In this document: one piece after another, positions 16,279 through 25,617 of the stretch
Layout of the letters: every line of letters begins with the position of its first letter
Numbering within the stretch: the stretch's first letter is position 1
Source of the DNA: Alcaligenes endophyticus
Lineage (GTDB): Bacteria > Pseudomonadota > Gammaproteobacteria > Burkholderiales > Burkholderiaceae_B
Length of the DNA: 64,000 nt
NCBI RefSeq assembly: GCF_026344035.1
Contig: NZ_JAPKND010000002.1
Location: forward strand, 186,001 to 250,000
Direction of reading: 5' to 3'
Translations under genes and position numbers: made by a program
The notes under the pieces: generated by a model
What the model was told of the DNA's origin: nothing
The model's input: the letters and a program-made list of their open reading frames with translations, nothing else
Database searches by the model: none

Positions 16279-17088
16279 ATGGGTGTAAAGACGTCCTCAA
16301 GTTCTGAAATGGCCTCTACGCTTCCTTTATTAGTGGCTGAAAATCTCAGTGTCACGTATCAAGGAAGTCGTGGCGCTGTGACGGCGATTAGCGATTTGTC
16401 GTTAGAAATTCAAGAGGGCGAGTTTGTCTCGGTTATCGGCCCATCAGGATGTGGCAAATCGACGCTCATTAAGATTTTCAGTGGTTTGCTTCAGCCTTCG
16501 AAAGGCCAAGTTAGACTTAAGGGCACACCCATTGATAAGCCAAGGGGAGACGTAGGTATTGTGTTCCAGCAGGCCACCTTGCTGCCATGGAAAAGTGTGC
16601 TGGAAAATGTGTTGGTTCCGGCACGGGCGTTAAACCAGGACATCAGCGTAGCGGAAAAAAAAGCCTCAGAGCTCCTACGGTTGATAGGTTTAGAAAAGTT
16701 TTCTCAGCATTACCCTAGCGAGCTTTCTGGTGGAATGCAGCAGCGCGTCGGCATAGCGCGTGGCCTTATTCATGATCCCGACTTGTTGCTGATGGATGAG
16801 CCGTTTTCAGCTCTAGATACCATGACCCGTGACCACATGAGCATAGAACTCCAGCGCATCTGGATGGCGGCACGCAAATCGGCGTTATTTATCACCCATA
16901 GTATTCCCGAGGCTGTGTTTTTGTCCGACCGTATTGTGGTGATGTCGGCCAGGCCAGGCAGTATTGTGACGGAAATTACCATCGATTTACCTCGTCCAAG
17001 AACATTGGAGACTTTAGGTGATCCTCAGTTCATTCTTTACTGCAGCGAGTTGAGAACTCTTTTTGAAAAACTGGTGAGCTTTGACTAA
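16279..17088 (+). CDS. ABC transporter ATP-binding protein (SsuB/TauB-like)
   Basis: This 269-residue ATPase has Walker A G-P-S-G-C-G-K-S-T, the Q-loop F-Q-Q-A-T-L-L-P-W, signature L-S-G-G-M-Q-Q-R, Walker B L-L-L-M-D-E-P-F, and the switch histidine in F-I-T-H-S-I-P-E-A. The Q-x-L-L-P-W and T-H-x-I-x-E-A patterns place it with nitrate/sulfonate/taurine importers. AAAAGGAG at 16265-16272 sets the start at 16279. It energises uptake together with the preceding receptor and the following permease. Confidence 0.95.
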   Translation: MGVKTSSSSEMASTLPLLVAENLSVTYQGSRGAVTAISDLSLEIQEGEFVSVIGPSGCGKSTLIKIFSGLLQPSKGQVRLKGTPIDKPRGDVGIVFQQATLLPWKSVLENVLVPARALNQDISVAEKKASELLRLIGLEKFSQHYPSELSGGMQQRVGIARGLIHDPDLLLMDEPFSALDTMTRDHMSIELQRIWMAARKSALFITHSIPEAVFLSDRIVVMSARPGSIVTEITIDLPRPRTLETLGDPQFILYCSELRTLFEKLVSFD

Positions 17089-17102
17089 GGACGGACTTGC
17101 CC

Positions 17103-17882
17103 ATGCATAATAAATTTAAAGCATTTTTATACCCGTCCATTACGGCTGTTTGTTTACTGATCATATGGATTGTCAGTATTAAGGTGTTCGAAATACCTGA
17201 TTATCTTATCCCTACGCCTTGGGCCGTGCTAGAGAACTTAGATAAAGGCTATATACAGGGTTTATATTGGCCGCACTTTTTCTATACCTTTAAAAATACG
17301 GTGGTGGGGTATGTTATCGGTTCAGCCGTGGCTTTGGTGCTAGGGGCGATGGTGGCCGAGTCAAAGACATTTGAGCGTTTTTTCTTTCCGTATATTGTTG
17401 CTTTGCAAGCCACTCCGAAAGTGGCGATAGCACCGCTTATTTTAGTGTGGTTTGGTTTTGGGATGGCTTCTAAAGTTGTACTGATCGCCCTGATGACTTT
17501 TTTTCCTGTCTTTATCAATACCATTAGCGGGGTGCGGCAAACGAATCCAGCGATGTTGGATTTAATGCGGGTTTGCTCCGCTTCCCGAGTACACGTATTT
17601 TGGCATGTGAAGTTGCCTTCGGCGGCGGGGCATATTTTTGCTGGCTTGCAGATTTCCGTGGTGCTCAGTCTTATTGGTGCAGTAGTGGCTGAGTTTGTGT
17701 CGTCCAGTATGGGCTTAGGCTATTTGATTCAGGCAGCCTCGGTCAATATGGATGTAGCAACGATGTTTGCTTGTTTGTTTAGTTTGATTGCTATCGGCCT
17801 GAGCGGTACACGATTGATGAGCTTTTTACATCATAAATTTGTGTTCTGGGATCGTAGTTCGCAAACTATAGGCTCGGAATAA
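17103..17882 (+). CDS. ABC transporter permease (SsuC/TauC-like)
   Basis: This 259-residue inner-membrane protein has about six transmembrane segments with the BPD_transp_1 EAA-loop region (S-A-S-R-V-H-V-F-W-H-V-K-L-P-S-A) before helix 5. I chose the ATG at 17103, which has AAGGACGG 8 bp upstream; an alternative TTG at 17097 is too close to that site. It lies 14 bp after the ATPase gene and completes the importer. It most resembles permeases for sulfonates, nitrate or pyrimidine-like compounds. Confidence 0.93.
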   Translation: MHNKFKAFLYPSITAVCLLIIWIVSIKVFEIPDYLIPTPWAVLENLDKGYIQGLYWPHFFYTFKNTVVGYVIGSAVALVLGAMVAESKTFERFFFPYIVALQATPKVAIAPLILVWFGFGMASKVVLIALMTFFPVFINTISGVRQTNPAMLDLMRVCSASRVHVFWHVKLPSAAGHIFAGLQISVVLSLIGAVVAEFVSSSMGLGYLIQAASVNMDVATMFACLFSLIAIGLSGTRLMSFLHHKFVFWDRSSQTIGSE

Positions 17883-17904
17883 GGTCATAGAAAAGGCGCA
17901 GGAA

Positions 17905-18990
17905 ATGGAATTTTATAATTGCTATGCACTGGATTACGATAGTGCCAGAGATGCTTTCTTACGCATCGCGGCTAATACTGGTGCAAGCTTAACGCATTAT
18001 TTGCATCCCACGCATCAAGGTCCTCAGGGGCAGGATTTATATGTGGATGTTGCCTACTATGGGTCTGTGAGTGCATCGCGTAAGTTAATTGTTTTAAGTG
18101 CAACGCATGGCTTAGAGGGGTTGAGCGGTTCGGCCGCACAATTAGCGTGGATGCAGGGCGAGGGGCCAAAAACTTTGCCAGAAGATGTGGCCGTAGTAAT
18201 GGTACATGCGATTAATCCTTGGGGGTTTGCCCACTTAAGCCGTACCACCGAAAATAATGTAGATTTAAACCGTAATTTTATCGATCATGGGCAGGCGCCG
18301 GCTAATCCCGCTTACGAGCAACTGCACCCGCTTGTTTTGTTTGATAGTTGGACTAAGCAGAATATCGTCGCCGCGCAGCAGGCTATGGATGACTTTGCGC
18401 AAAAGCATGGTTCAGATGCTTTATTCGATGCTTTAGCTCGTGGTCAGTATAGCCGCGCTGATGGGCTAAATTACGGTGGTAGTCAGCGCGAATGGTCGAA
18501 CTTGGTGCTAGAGGAAATCGTACAAAATCATTTGTTAGGCGCCGAAAAAGTTGCCTTTATTGATTGGCATACAGGCGTGGGCGAGTACGGTGAGCCTTTT
18601 TTCTTATGCTTTAACGAAGAAGGCGGTGCATTATTTGAGCAGGCCGCAGGTTGGTGGGGGGACGCCCGCATTAAAGGTCAGCGCCCCCATGGAAAAGCAC
18701 GGCCTAATTATCAGGGTTTGTTATTTCACGGGGTACAACAGTTTTTAGGGGATACACCCATGTGCGGAGCGGTCATAGAGTTTGGCACTCGAGGCTGGCA
18801 CATGCGTCGCATGCTCAGGTTGGATTTATGGCTAAAGTTTAAGGCTGATCCTGGCTCACCTGCTTATGCCATGCTGCAAACGGATCTATTAGATTCCTTT
18901 TGTCCGTTTGATCAAATTTGGCGCGACAGTACGATACAGCATGCCCAGGAAATTACTGCACAGGCTGTGCAAGGCTTGGCGGCCTGGTAG
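17905..18990 (+). CDS. DUF2817 (M14 carboxypeptidase-like) metallohydrolase
   Basis: This 361-residue cytosolic protein belongs to the DUF2817 group related to M14 zinc carboxypeptidases and succinylglutamate desuccinylases. Probable zinc and active-site elements are S-A-T-H-G-L-E-G near residue 70, N-N-V-D-L-N-R-N-F near 117 (the M14 arginine block), D-W-H-T-G-V-G near 220, and the general-base Glu in V-I-E-F-G-T near 293. AGGA precedes the ATG by 4 bp. It closes the VOC-ABC operon, 22 bp after the permease. It may cleave an amide or peptide bond of the imported compound (inference); no member of this exact group is known to me with an assigned substrate. Confidence 0.85.
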   Translation: MEFYNCYALDYDSARDAFLRIAANTGASLTHYLHPTHQGPQGQDLYVDVAYYGSVSASRKLIVLSATHGLEGLSGSAAQLAWMQGEGPKTLPEDVAVVMVHAINPWGFAHLSRTTENNVDLNRNFIDHGQAPANPAYEQLHPLVLFDSWTKQNIVAAQQAMDDFAQKHGSDALFDALARGQYSRADGLNYGGSQREWSNLVLEEIVQNHLLGAEKVAFIDWHTGVGEYGEPFFLCFNEEGGALFEQAAGWWGDARIKGQRPHGKARPNYQGLLFHGVQQFLGDTPMCGAVIEFGTRGWHMRRMLRLDLWLKFKADPGSPAYAMLQTDLLDSFCPFDQIWRDSTIQHAQEITAQAVQGLAAW

Positions 18991-19342
18991 AACCGTTAAC
19001 GTTGTGTGATGGGGCTGTAGGAAACCAGTCTGGGTGTGCTTGGGGAATCATAGCAACCGAAAATGCGGCTAGCTCAAGTGCCTTGGGGAAAATAATAGTG
19101 GGCTGCAGCGACTGGGTTTTGAATGCCGTGTCGCTGAGCCCACTGTAAAGTAGTGTTACTACAGCATTGATTGTGATCAATGTGCTTTTTATAGTGTTAA
19201 CCCGGGGGGAGGGTAGCTAAAGTTTGCCATAGATGTGTTGAGCTAGTAGCTTGATAAGCCTAGTGTTTTAGGCATACTTTGACGAATTGGCACCCTAGCA
19301 CTCACTCTTCTCCGTGGTGAAGAAGAGTGAGTAAGCAAGCGA
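18991..19342. other. Intergenic region between convergent DUF2817 and autotransporter genes, 352 bp
   Basis: I see no convincing coding frame. The only structure noted is the inverted repeat at 19300-19332 listed separately. Confidence 0.4.
19300..19332. terminator. Inverted repeat after the autotransporter gene
   Basis: ACTCACTCTTCT (19300-19311) pairs perfectly with AGAAGAGTGAGT (19321-19332), 9-nt loop, 10 bp from the stop codon of the autotransporter. No T-run follows on the minus strand, so termination is probable but not certain. Confidence 0.5.
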
Positions 19343-22300
19343 TTAAAACGCCCAGCTAGCCCTAGCCTGGATACCTTGATCGCGTGTGCCGCCGGCAAAC
19401 TGGCCGGTGTAGACCAAGCTAAAACGACGGTCTTGGTTGTTGATCAGTTCAACACCCAGCTCGCTGATGAAGGCATCACGAGCTAGCGGTGCGCCGTGAA
19501 TAGTAAAGCTAGGCCCCGTGCTAAATCGCATTTCGCTGCGCGGCGTTTTATTGCCAAACAGATGGCGCCAGCCCACGTTGACCGTGGCAGCCAAGTCCCC
19601 GTGCTGAGTTTGCGCCAAGTTAAATTGACTGCGTGCCCCTAAGGTAGAGAAGGTATTGCTGTGCTGTTGCGAGCTACCTTGTAAGGCGCCCAAGCCGCCC
19701 GTTTCGCTGAAGCTACCACGACGCATCCATACCTGAGCCACATTCACATAGGGCTCTAGCGCAAACTGATTCCATTGTTGTTGATAGGCCGCCTCGGCAA
19801 AAATCTGGGCACTGCCTACGTTATAGCTGGCCTTTTGCTGCTCGGCGCCGGGCACCGCAATATGACGCTTGCTATGTAAACGATACCACGAGTACGAAGC
19901 GCCACCGCGTAAGGCTACGGCACCTAAGGACTGGCTGGCATAGGCCATGAGGTGATAGCCATCGGCTTTGGCGGAGCCTACTGTGTCCGTACCGTAGGAA
20001 GAGCGGCTTAGGGCAGCCCCGATTCCAGCCCGCGTTTGTTCGCCTAAGCGTGTATCGGCCCCAAACATCACACCACTTAGAGAACGGGTCATACGTGCCG
20101 TATCGTGAGTGGCTGCCAAGCTGCCCCAACTGCCTAGTACGCGTGCCCATACGCCGTTGTTAGCATCGTGCTCATTGCCTGCATCAGCCAAGGACCCTGC
20201 TGTGGCTAAGCGCCCTAAAGAGGCCTGGCGGAGCACACCGCTGGTATCCATCAACGCCGATAAGCTGGAGGCGTGAACCTCACCACCAAGCTGACGGTAA
20301 TAGTGTTGAGCGGTTTCGGTAGTGTCCGCCATCACCACGGCACGGTATTCCGGACTGGAATTATTTTGTGCATCGACTGCCCGCGCCACTGACGCTTGAT
20401 TGCCATTGGCCGCCAAGGAGGCAAAGGTGACATCATTACGACGTACCGCTAAAGACAAACCAGAGCCCGTAGCGCTCGTGACAGGGTGAAGCGCTAGGTC
20501 AATAAAGCGAGTCCCTAATATATCGGCGTTATCGAACTGACTGCCTGGGCTGATTTGTCCTGCTTGCAAGAAGGTAAAATCACGGCCTAAGGCATCGGGG
20601 TTCAGGCCCAGCACACGTAACTCTCCCCCTTGAATGTCAGCCGTACCCTGCACCTCTAGGCGGTCTGACTGACCTTGGGCGTCGATTTCGATATCTAAGC
20701 GCGAACCGCCTAACTGCGTGTAGTCGCCCGTAACGCTTAAGGTACCAATAGAATTACCGGGCTGTATGGTGCCGGCCGCAATCAAATGCGCCACGCTACC
20801 CGTACCGCCTAGGGCGGCATCGGCATCAATGGTCACGGTGGAGTTGACCAAGGCCCCGTTGACCGTCAGCTTGCCCGCTTGAATATGCGTGGCGCCCGCA
20901 TAGCTGTTGTGGCCAGTCATGACCAAATGCCCCGGGCCTGATTTTTTTAAACCTCCGGTGCCGCTGATATCGTTACTCCAGATCGAGTTAAAGCCCTGGG
21001 TGTTGATATCAAAGGTTTGTGCAAAGCTTTCCGCACCAAATTGTACTGGTCCATCAATGGCTCGACCAAGATCCAGCATGCCCCAGCCGTAGATGTCCTT
21101 GTTGCCCCAATCCAAATCGGTACTGTTGGCCGAGGTGAGCAGCACTTCAATAATTTGCCGAGCTGTCATGTAGGGGAAAGCCTCGCGCAGCACCGCTGCC
21201 GCACCGCTGACTACGGGCGCCGCCATAGAGGTGCCTACTTCGTAGTCATAGGTGCTGTCTGGCACCGTGGAGTAAATCTGGCCCTCGTCTGCAGTGTAGC
21301 CCGGTGTAGGATAGTCGCCACCAGGCGCAGCAATACACCACAGTTGGGCAAGGCCGCAGCGATTGCTGTAGCTGCTTATCTTGCCATTTCTATCTACCGC
21401 CGCGACAGCTATTAATGCACCCTGAAGGTCGGAAAAATCTAAATCAAGATAATCAGGGTCGGTGAGATCGTTTAACACCCAGGTTGTTGGATTGTTCTCG
21501 TCTGTGGCGTCATCGTCAGTGTTCACAATAAAGCGATATTTCCCGTCGCTGGTGTTCTTGGGAGTGATCGCGGGAAGCAGGCCATTTCCCATCGGCGACT
21601 CGCTACCTATAGGTTGCTCTTCGAACTCATTGCCTGCTGAGAAAATCATCACAATATCGGCTGCTTCGCCACGTTTCATGATGTTATAAGCAGTCTTAAT
21701 GTCTTCTTCGTCTAAAGGAGTAAAGTTAATGACTTCGTAATGCTTGTTTGGTGTTTTTTGCCCCGTTTCTTCATCAGTTAAATCTTTAGCGGGAAAGCTA
21801 TCGAGGCCGTAACTGCCATTTAATACTTTGGCTCCGTGAGCAATCGCGTGCTCAAACGCTTTAGACTCGGCATTTTCTACAGGGTTGGGTCCTAAGATGC
21901 GTAAAGCTAGGATGTCGGCGTTGTATGCTACGCCATGCATGCCGTGGTTGTTGCGTGCTGCAGCGGCGATACCGCTGACGTGTGTACCATGCATGAAATC
22001 CGTTTGACCAGGTAAGCGGCCAACGTAAGTAGGGCCACCCGCGGTCACAAAGTTGGCCATAAACGGAGACACTCTGCCTGCAAATTCAGGGTGCTCAATA
22101 TCTAAACCGTCGTCTAGCACGGCAATTAATATGCCTTTACCGGTATATCCTTTGGCATAGGCGAATTGCGCCCGAATATCCAATAAAGTGTGCGATGCTA
22201 AGAACTCTGGTGTGATAAATGACTCTGGAGGAGCAATTTGCTGAGCCGACACAGGCCCTACACATAAGCTTGCTATTGCAGCACTTAAGGCTGTAGTACG

Positions 22301-22369
22301 AAAGAAATGAATCGTTCTTTGGAGTGGAAATCGATGATGGGTCGTCGGTTTTATTTTGATTGTTGACAT
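19343..22369 (-). CDS. Autotransporter serine protease (subtilase, S8) with beta-barrel domain
   Basis: This 1008-residue surface protein, counted from the ATG at 22367-22369 (AGAGAG upstream; an in-frame GTG lies 15 bp earlier), has four parts. A signal peptide ends at V-S-A-Q near residue 42. A subtilisin domain (about 55-430) shows all three catalytic motifs: V-L-D-D-G-L-D (Asp), H-G-T-H-V-S-G (His) and G-T-S-M-A-A-P-V (Ser). A beta-helix linker includes a passenger-associated repeat (G-P-G-H-L-V-M-T-G-H-N-S-Y-A-G-A-T). A C-terminal autotransporter barrel (about 740-1008) ends in aromatic S-W-A-F. Relatives such as SphB1 of Bordetella process surface proteins, including filamentous haemagglutinin. 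The giant TpsA gene in this window makes that comparison worth noting, though the two loci are 20 kb apart. Confidence 0.95.
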   Translation of the reverse strand: MSTIKIKPTTHHRFPLQRTIHFFRTTALSAAIASLCVGPVSAQQIAPPESFITPEFLASHTLLDIRAQFAYAKGYTGKGILIAVLDDGLDIEHPEFAGRVSPFMANFVTAGGPTYVGRLPGQTDFMHGTHVSGIAAAARNNHGMHGVAYNADILALRILGPNPVENAESKAFEHAIAHGAKVLNGSYGLDSFPAKDLTDEETGQKTPNKHYEVINFTPLDEEDIKTAYNIMKRGEAADIVMIFSAGNEFEEQPIGSESPMGNGLLPAITPKNTSDGKYRFIVNTDDDATDENNPTTWVLNDLTDPDYLDLDFSDLQGALIAVAAVDRNGKISSYSNRCGLAQLWCIAAPGGDYPTPGYTADEGQIYSTVPDSTYDYEVGTSMAAPVVSGAAAVLREAFPYMTARQIIEVLLTSANSTDLDWGNKDIYGWGMLDLGRAIDGPVQFGAESFAQTFDINTQGFNSIWSNDISGTGGLKKSGPGHLVMTGHNSYAGATHIQAGKLTVNGALVNSTVTIDADAALGGTGSVAHLIAAGTIQPGNSIGTLSVTGDYTQLGGSRLDIEIDAQGQSDRLEVQGTADIQGGELRVLGLNPDALGRDFTFLQAGQISPGSQFDNADILGTRFIDLALHPVTSATGSGLSLAVRRNDVTFASLAANGNQASVARAVDAQNNSSPEYRAVVMADTTETAQHYYRQLGGEVHASSLSALMDTSGVLRQASLGRLATAGSLADAGNEHDANNGVWARVLGSWGSLAATHDTARMTRSLSGVMFGADTRLGEQTRAGIGAALSRSSYGTDTVGSAKADGYHLMAYASQSLGAVALRGGASYSWYRLHSKRHIAVPGAEQQKASYNVGSAQIFAEAAYQQQWNQFALEPYVNVAQVWMRRGSFSETGGLGALQGSSQQHSNTFSTLGARSQFNLAQTQHGDLAATVNVGWRHLFGNKTPRSEMRFSTGPSFTIHGAPLARDAFISELGVELINNQDRRFSLVYTGQFAGGTRDQGIQARASWAF

Positions 22370-22550
22370 AGTCTCTCTGTGCACTGGTTATGGCATGGCG
22401 TAAAAGTAAAAAAGGTTATCATTCTTTACTTCCCGTTGATGCATAAAATAAGATGTTTTTTTCTGAACCACAAATTAAAAAATTAAACGGTTTAATGCTT
22501 TTTTCTTATTATTTGTATGGTATATGTTTTTGCAGAGGTAGGGCTTCACG

Positions 22551-23456
22551 TTATTGCGTACTTTCCTTGGCCATGTCGATAAAAGCCCTTAGGCTGCCAG
22601 GCACATGGCGATTATTGGGGAAGTACAGCGTCAAACCCGATATGTGGGGGCACCAGCTCTCTAATACAGTTACTAAATTTCCCTTATCAATATAAGGGCG
22701 AGCATACTCTTCCATTACATAAGCGATGCCTACGCCTGCCGCTGCCGCTTCCACCATTAATTGATGATGATCCAGCGTGAGCGCTCCGGGCACATCTAAA
22801 ACGAATTCTTGCCCTTGTTTCCGGAACTCCCAGCGATAACGTTTGCCACTAGGAAAGCGTTGTCGTATGCACTGATGATGAACAAGATCATCGGGGGTGT
22901 CAGGTGCAGGATGAGCTTGTAAATACGCGGGGGAGGCCACGGCTAAGAAGCGAATGTCTGGGCCCAGACGAACTGCCACCATATCTTTGGGTACCGCGTC
23001 GCCCAGTCTGATTCCTGCATCAAAGCCCTTCTTAACGATGTCCACTAACTCCCCCTGTACAGTGAGATCCAGTTGCACATCGGGGTAGCGTAGGAGGAAT
23101 TTTGGCACCAAGGTGGCCACTAGCAAGCGAATAGCGGGCTCGCTTCCGTTAATCCTCAGTGTTCCCAACGTTCGCCCCTGAGCACCTGCAACGTCTTCTA
23201 GTAATTGACTCAAGTCGCCCAGCAATGGGTCTAGGCGTGCAAGAAACTGCTCGCCTGCTTGGGTTAACGACACACTACGTGTTGTTCGATGTAATAGGCG
23301 TGTACTTAGCTTTTCTTCTAGCCCACGCAAGGTATGGCTAAGCGAAGAACGGGTCACGCCCAGCAGTTCAGCGGCACGTCGAAAACTGCGGTGCTCGGCA
23401 ACGGCCATGAAAGCGCGTAAGTCTTTTAAGGTAGGGGAGTCTATTGGTGAATTCAT
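22551..23456 (-). CDS. LysR family regulator of the adjacent efflux operon
   Basis: This 301-residue LysR protein has the helix-turn-helix at residues 8-67 (F-M-A-V-A-E-H-R-S-F-R-R-A-A-E-L-L-G-V, S-L-S-H-T-L-R-G-L-E) and an effector domain from about residue 90. It diverges from the SDR gene that heads the RND efflux operon, with 96 bp between start codons. That is the arrangement of MexT with mexEF-oprN and BpeT with bpeEF-oprC, so local activation is likely. Its effector-domain pattern is closer to the PA2220/DmlR-like LysR group than to any regulator I can name with certainty. Confidence 0.93.
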   Translation of the reverse strand: MNSPIDSPTLKDLRAFMAVAEHRSFRRAAELLGVTRSSLSHTLRGLEEKLSTRLLHRTTRSVSLTQAGEQFLARLDPLLGDLSQLLEDVAGAQGRTLGTLRINGSEPAIRLLVATLVPKFLLRYPDVQLDLTVQGELVDIVKKGFDAGIRLGDAVPKDMVAVRLGPDIRFLAVASPAYLQAHPAPDTPDDLVHHQCIRQRFPSGKRYRWEFRKQGQEFVLDVPGALTLDHHQLMVEAAAAGVGIAYVMEEYARPYIDKGNLVTVLESWCPHISGLTLYFPNNRHVPGSLRAFIDMAKESTQ

Positions 23457-23552
23457 TTCACTTCTTCATGCGGTTTATTGGTCATTCTCATTACAATCAT
23501 AAGCCCATACCATGTTCTTAGTCGTTCACTTTTTCTTTTCTAAGGCACTATT

Positions 23553-24383
23553 ATGACTAAGACGTGGTTTATTACGGGAACCTCAACGGGCCTAGGCCGC
23601 CTTCTGGTTGAACGTTTGTTAGCACGTGGAGATCGCGTGGTAGCAACGGTGCGTCAACCTGACGTGATGAGGACGTTAACCGAGAAATATGCTAATCAGC
23701 TGCACGTGTGGACGCTTGATGTCACCGACACACAGGCGATAAATACAGTGGTTACAGAGGCTTTTCAACGAGTTGGCCACATTGATATTGTGGTCAGCAA
23801 CGCTGGATATGCGCTATTTGGCGCGGCAGAGGAAGCCAGTGATGCCCAAGTAGAGCGTCAGATTGCGACGAATTTGATAGGTTCTATCCAGCTTATTCGA
23901 GCTGTTTTACCGTACTTGCGTGCGCAAGGGGGCGGCCGCATCGTGCAGTTGTCTTCAGAGGGCGGGCAAATCGCTTACCCGAATTTCAGCCTTTATCATG
24001 CGAGTAAGTGGGGAATTGAAGGTTTTGTTGAATCGCTTGCTCAGGAAGTGGCCCCCTTTGGTATTGACTTTTTGATCGTCGAACCCGGTCCAACAGGCAC
24101 TAATTTCGTTCAAGGTCTAGATCGCGCACAAATTATGCCCTGTTATGAGGACACCCCCGCCGGAGAGGTACGTCGCGGGGTGGCATCGGGTGACTTTGCG
24201 ATTAAGGGCGATGCGGCCAAAACTGTTGATGCGATGATTACAGCGGCAGATAGGTTGCATCCGCCTTTGCGTCTTGCTTTGGGAAGTACCGCGTATACGT
24301 CTATTAGTAACGCGCTGACGCAGCGCTTAAGGTTACTAGAGGCTCAAAAAGAGGTGGCGTTCTCGGCGGATAGCCTTAACTGA
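23553..24383 (+). CDS. Short-chain dehydrogenase/reductase (classical SDR)
   Basis: This 276-residue NAD(P)-dependent oxidoreductase has the Rossmann motif T-G-T-S-T-G-L-G-R at residue 8, N-A-G-Y near 86, catalytic Ser in Q-L-S-S-E-G-G near 137, and Y-H-A-S-K (Tyr/Lys) near 150. R-Q after the second strand suggests NADP preference. It is the first gene of a plus-strand operon with an RND efflux system and diverges from a LysR regulator. SDR genes are often coupled to MexEF-type pumps and may process the electrophilic or carbonyl compounds the pump handles. Substrate unknown. Confidence 0.93.
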   Translation: MTKTWFITGTSTGLGRLLVERLLARGDRVVATVRQPDVMRTLTEKYANQLHVWTLDVTDTQAINTVVTEAFQRVGHIDIVVSNAGYALFGAAEEASDAQVERQIATNLIGSIQLIRAVLPYLRAQGGGRIVQLSSEGGQIAYPNFSLYHASKWGIEGFVESLAQEVAPFGIDFLIVEPGPTGTNFVQGLDRAQIMPCYEDTPAGEVRRGVASGDFAIKGDAAKTVDAMITAADRLHPPLRLALGSTAYTSISNALTQRLRLLEAQKEVAFSADSLN

Positions 24384-24401
24384 ATATTGAGCCCTGTCAG
24401 C

Positions 24402-25607
24402 ATGAATCAACACTGGATATTTACTAGGACGGCGTGGTGTCGGAGTTTTTTGCTCTTGACGCCGCTGCTGTTGGCCTTATCTCTGTCTGCTTGCCAAAGC
24501 CAAGCCAGCGATGAGTCTGCGCAAGATAGCCCCATCGTGAGCATTGCGTTTGCCGTAGAACGACAGGTCATCGCCTGGGATGATTTTAATGGACGAATCG
24601 AAGCAGTTCAGACAGTTGCCCTGCGGCCGCGTGTTCGCGGTCACATTGAAACGGTTCACTACCAAGAAGGGCAAACGGTTAAGCAAGGCGATGTCTTGTT
24701 TTCTATTGATGCGCGTAGTTATCGAGCTGCGCTTTCGCGTGCTCAGGCAGAGTTGGCCAGCGCATTGGCACACGCTTCTGTGGCTCGCAGCGAAGCTGCT
24801 CGTGCTCATCGACTCGCATCGCGCCACGCGATCTCCACCGAAGAGTTGGATCAGCGCCGGTCGGTAAGCGCACAGGCTGATGCCGCGGTTCAATTTGCTC
24901 AGGCCGCGGTGCAAACTGCGAAGCTTGAGTTGGATTTTACTCAAGTTCGGGCACCGATTTCCGGGCGTACTGGTAGGGCGCTGGTCACGGTCGGCAACTT
25001 GGTGTGGCCCGAAGGGCAGGAGAACATACTCACCACATTGATGTCGCTGGACACAGTGCACGTGCATTTCGATAGTGATGAGCGGACTTACTTGCGCTAT
25101 TCGCAAAGGGTGCGTGCAGGGGAGCGAGCAGATGAGCGCAAGGCAGGCGTGCCGGTTAAGGTCGGACTGGTTGGCGAGCAAGGGCATCCGCATCTAGGTT
25201 ACGTCGATTTTATCGATAACCGTGTTGATTCGAACACGGGCACGATACGGGCGCGCGCTACCTTATCTGACGCTGATGGTTTGCTGACCCCAGGCCTCTA
25301 TGCCCGAGTGCGATTGCAGGGCAGCACCCCATTTCAAGCTGTACTCGTTGATGAGAAGGCTGTGATGACAGATCAAGATCGCAAGTATGTGTATGTGGTT
25401 GACGAACATAACACGGCAAGGCGGCGCGATATCAGCTTGGGCGGCGTCGCTGACGGTTTGCGTATTGTTGAAAAAGGCTTGCTGAAGGGGGATCGTGTGG
25501 TCGTCAATGGTATTCAGAAAGTAAATTACTCAGGTATGCCGGTGCAGGTGCAGGAGGTTCCCATGGGGCCGCTTCACCTGGACCCGCAGCCAGTCGATGG
25601 TGTGTGA
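24402..25607 (+). CDS. RND efflux periplasmic adaptor (MexE/AcrA-type lipoprotein)
   Basis: The product is 401 residues from the ATG at 24402; a TTG five codons upstream is less likely. A lipoprotein signal ends in L-S-L-S-A-C, so the mature protein is anchored by Cys near residue 31. The biotinyl-lipoyl half-motifs (V-R-G-H-I-E-T-V-H-Y-Q-E-G-Q-T-V-K-Q-G-D and A-P-I-S-G-R-T-G-R-A) flank a coiled-coil hairpin at about residues 95-170, followed by beta-barrel and membrane-proximal domains. It bridges the inner-membrane pump and the outer-membrane channel encoded downstream. It follows the SDR gene by 18 bp. Confidence 0.94.
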   Translation: MNQHWIFTRTAWCRSFLLLTPLLLALSLSACQSQASDESAQDSPIVSIAFAVERQVIAWDDFNGRIEAVQTVALRPRVRGHIETVHYQEGQTVKQGDVLFSIDARSYRAALSRAQAELASALAHASVARSEAARAHRLASRHAISTEELDQRRSVSAQADAAVQFAQAAVQTAKLELDFTQVRAPISGRTGRALVTVGNLVWPEGQENILTTLMSLDTVHVHFDSDERTYLRYSQRVRAGERADERKAGVPVKVGLVGEQGHPHLGYVDFIDNRVDSNTGTIRARATLSDADGLLTPGLYARVRLQGSTPFQAVLVDEKAVMTDQDRKYVYVVDEHNTARRRDISLGGVADGLRIVEKGLLKGDRVVVNGIQKVNYSGMPVQVQEVPMGPLHLDPQPVDGV

Positions 25608-25617
25608 GAGTAAGACT

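Noticed and set aside
24477-25193. Long minus-strand open frame (238 codons) inside the RND adaptor gene
   Set aside because: It lies wholly opposite a well-supported adaptor gene, and its composition is that of an antisense shadow with no recognisable domain.
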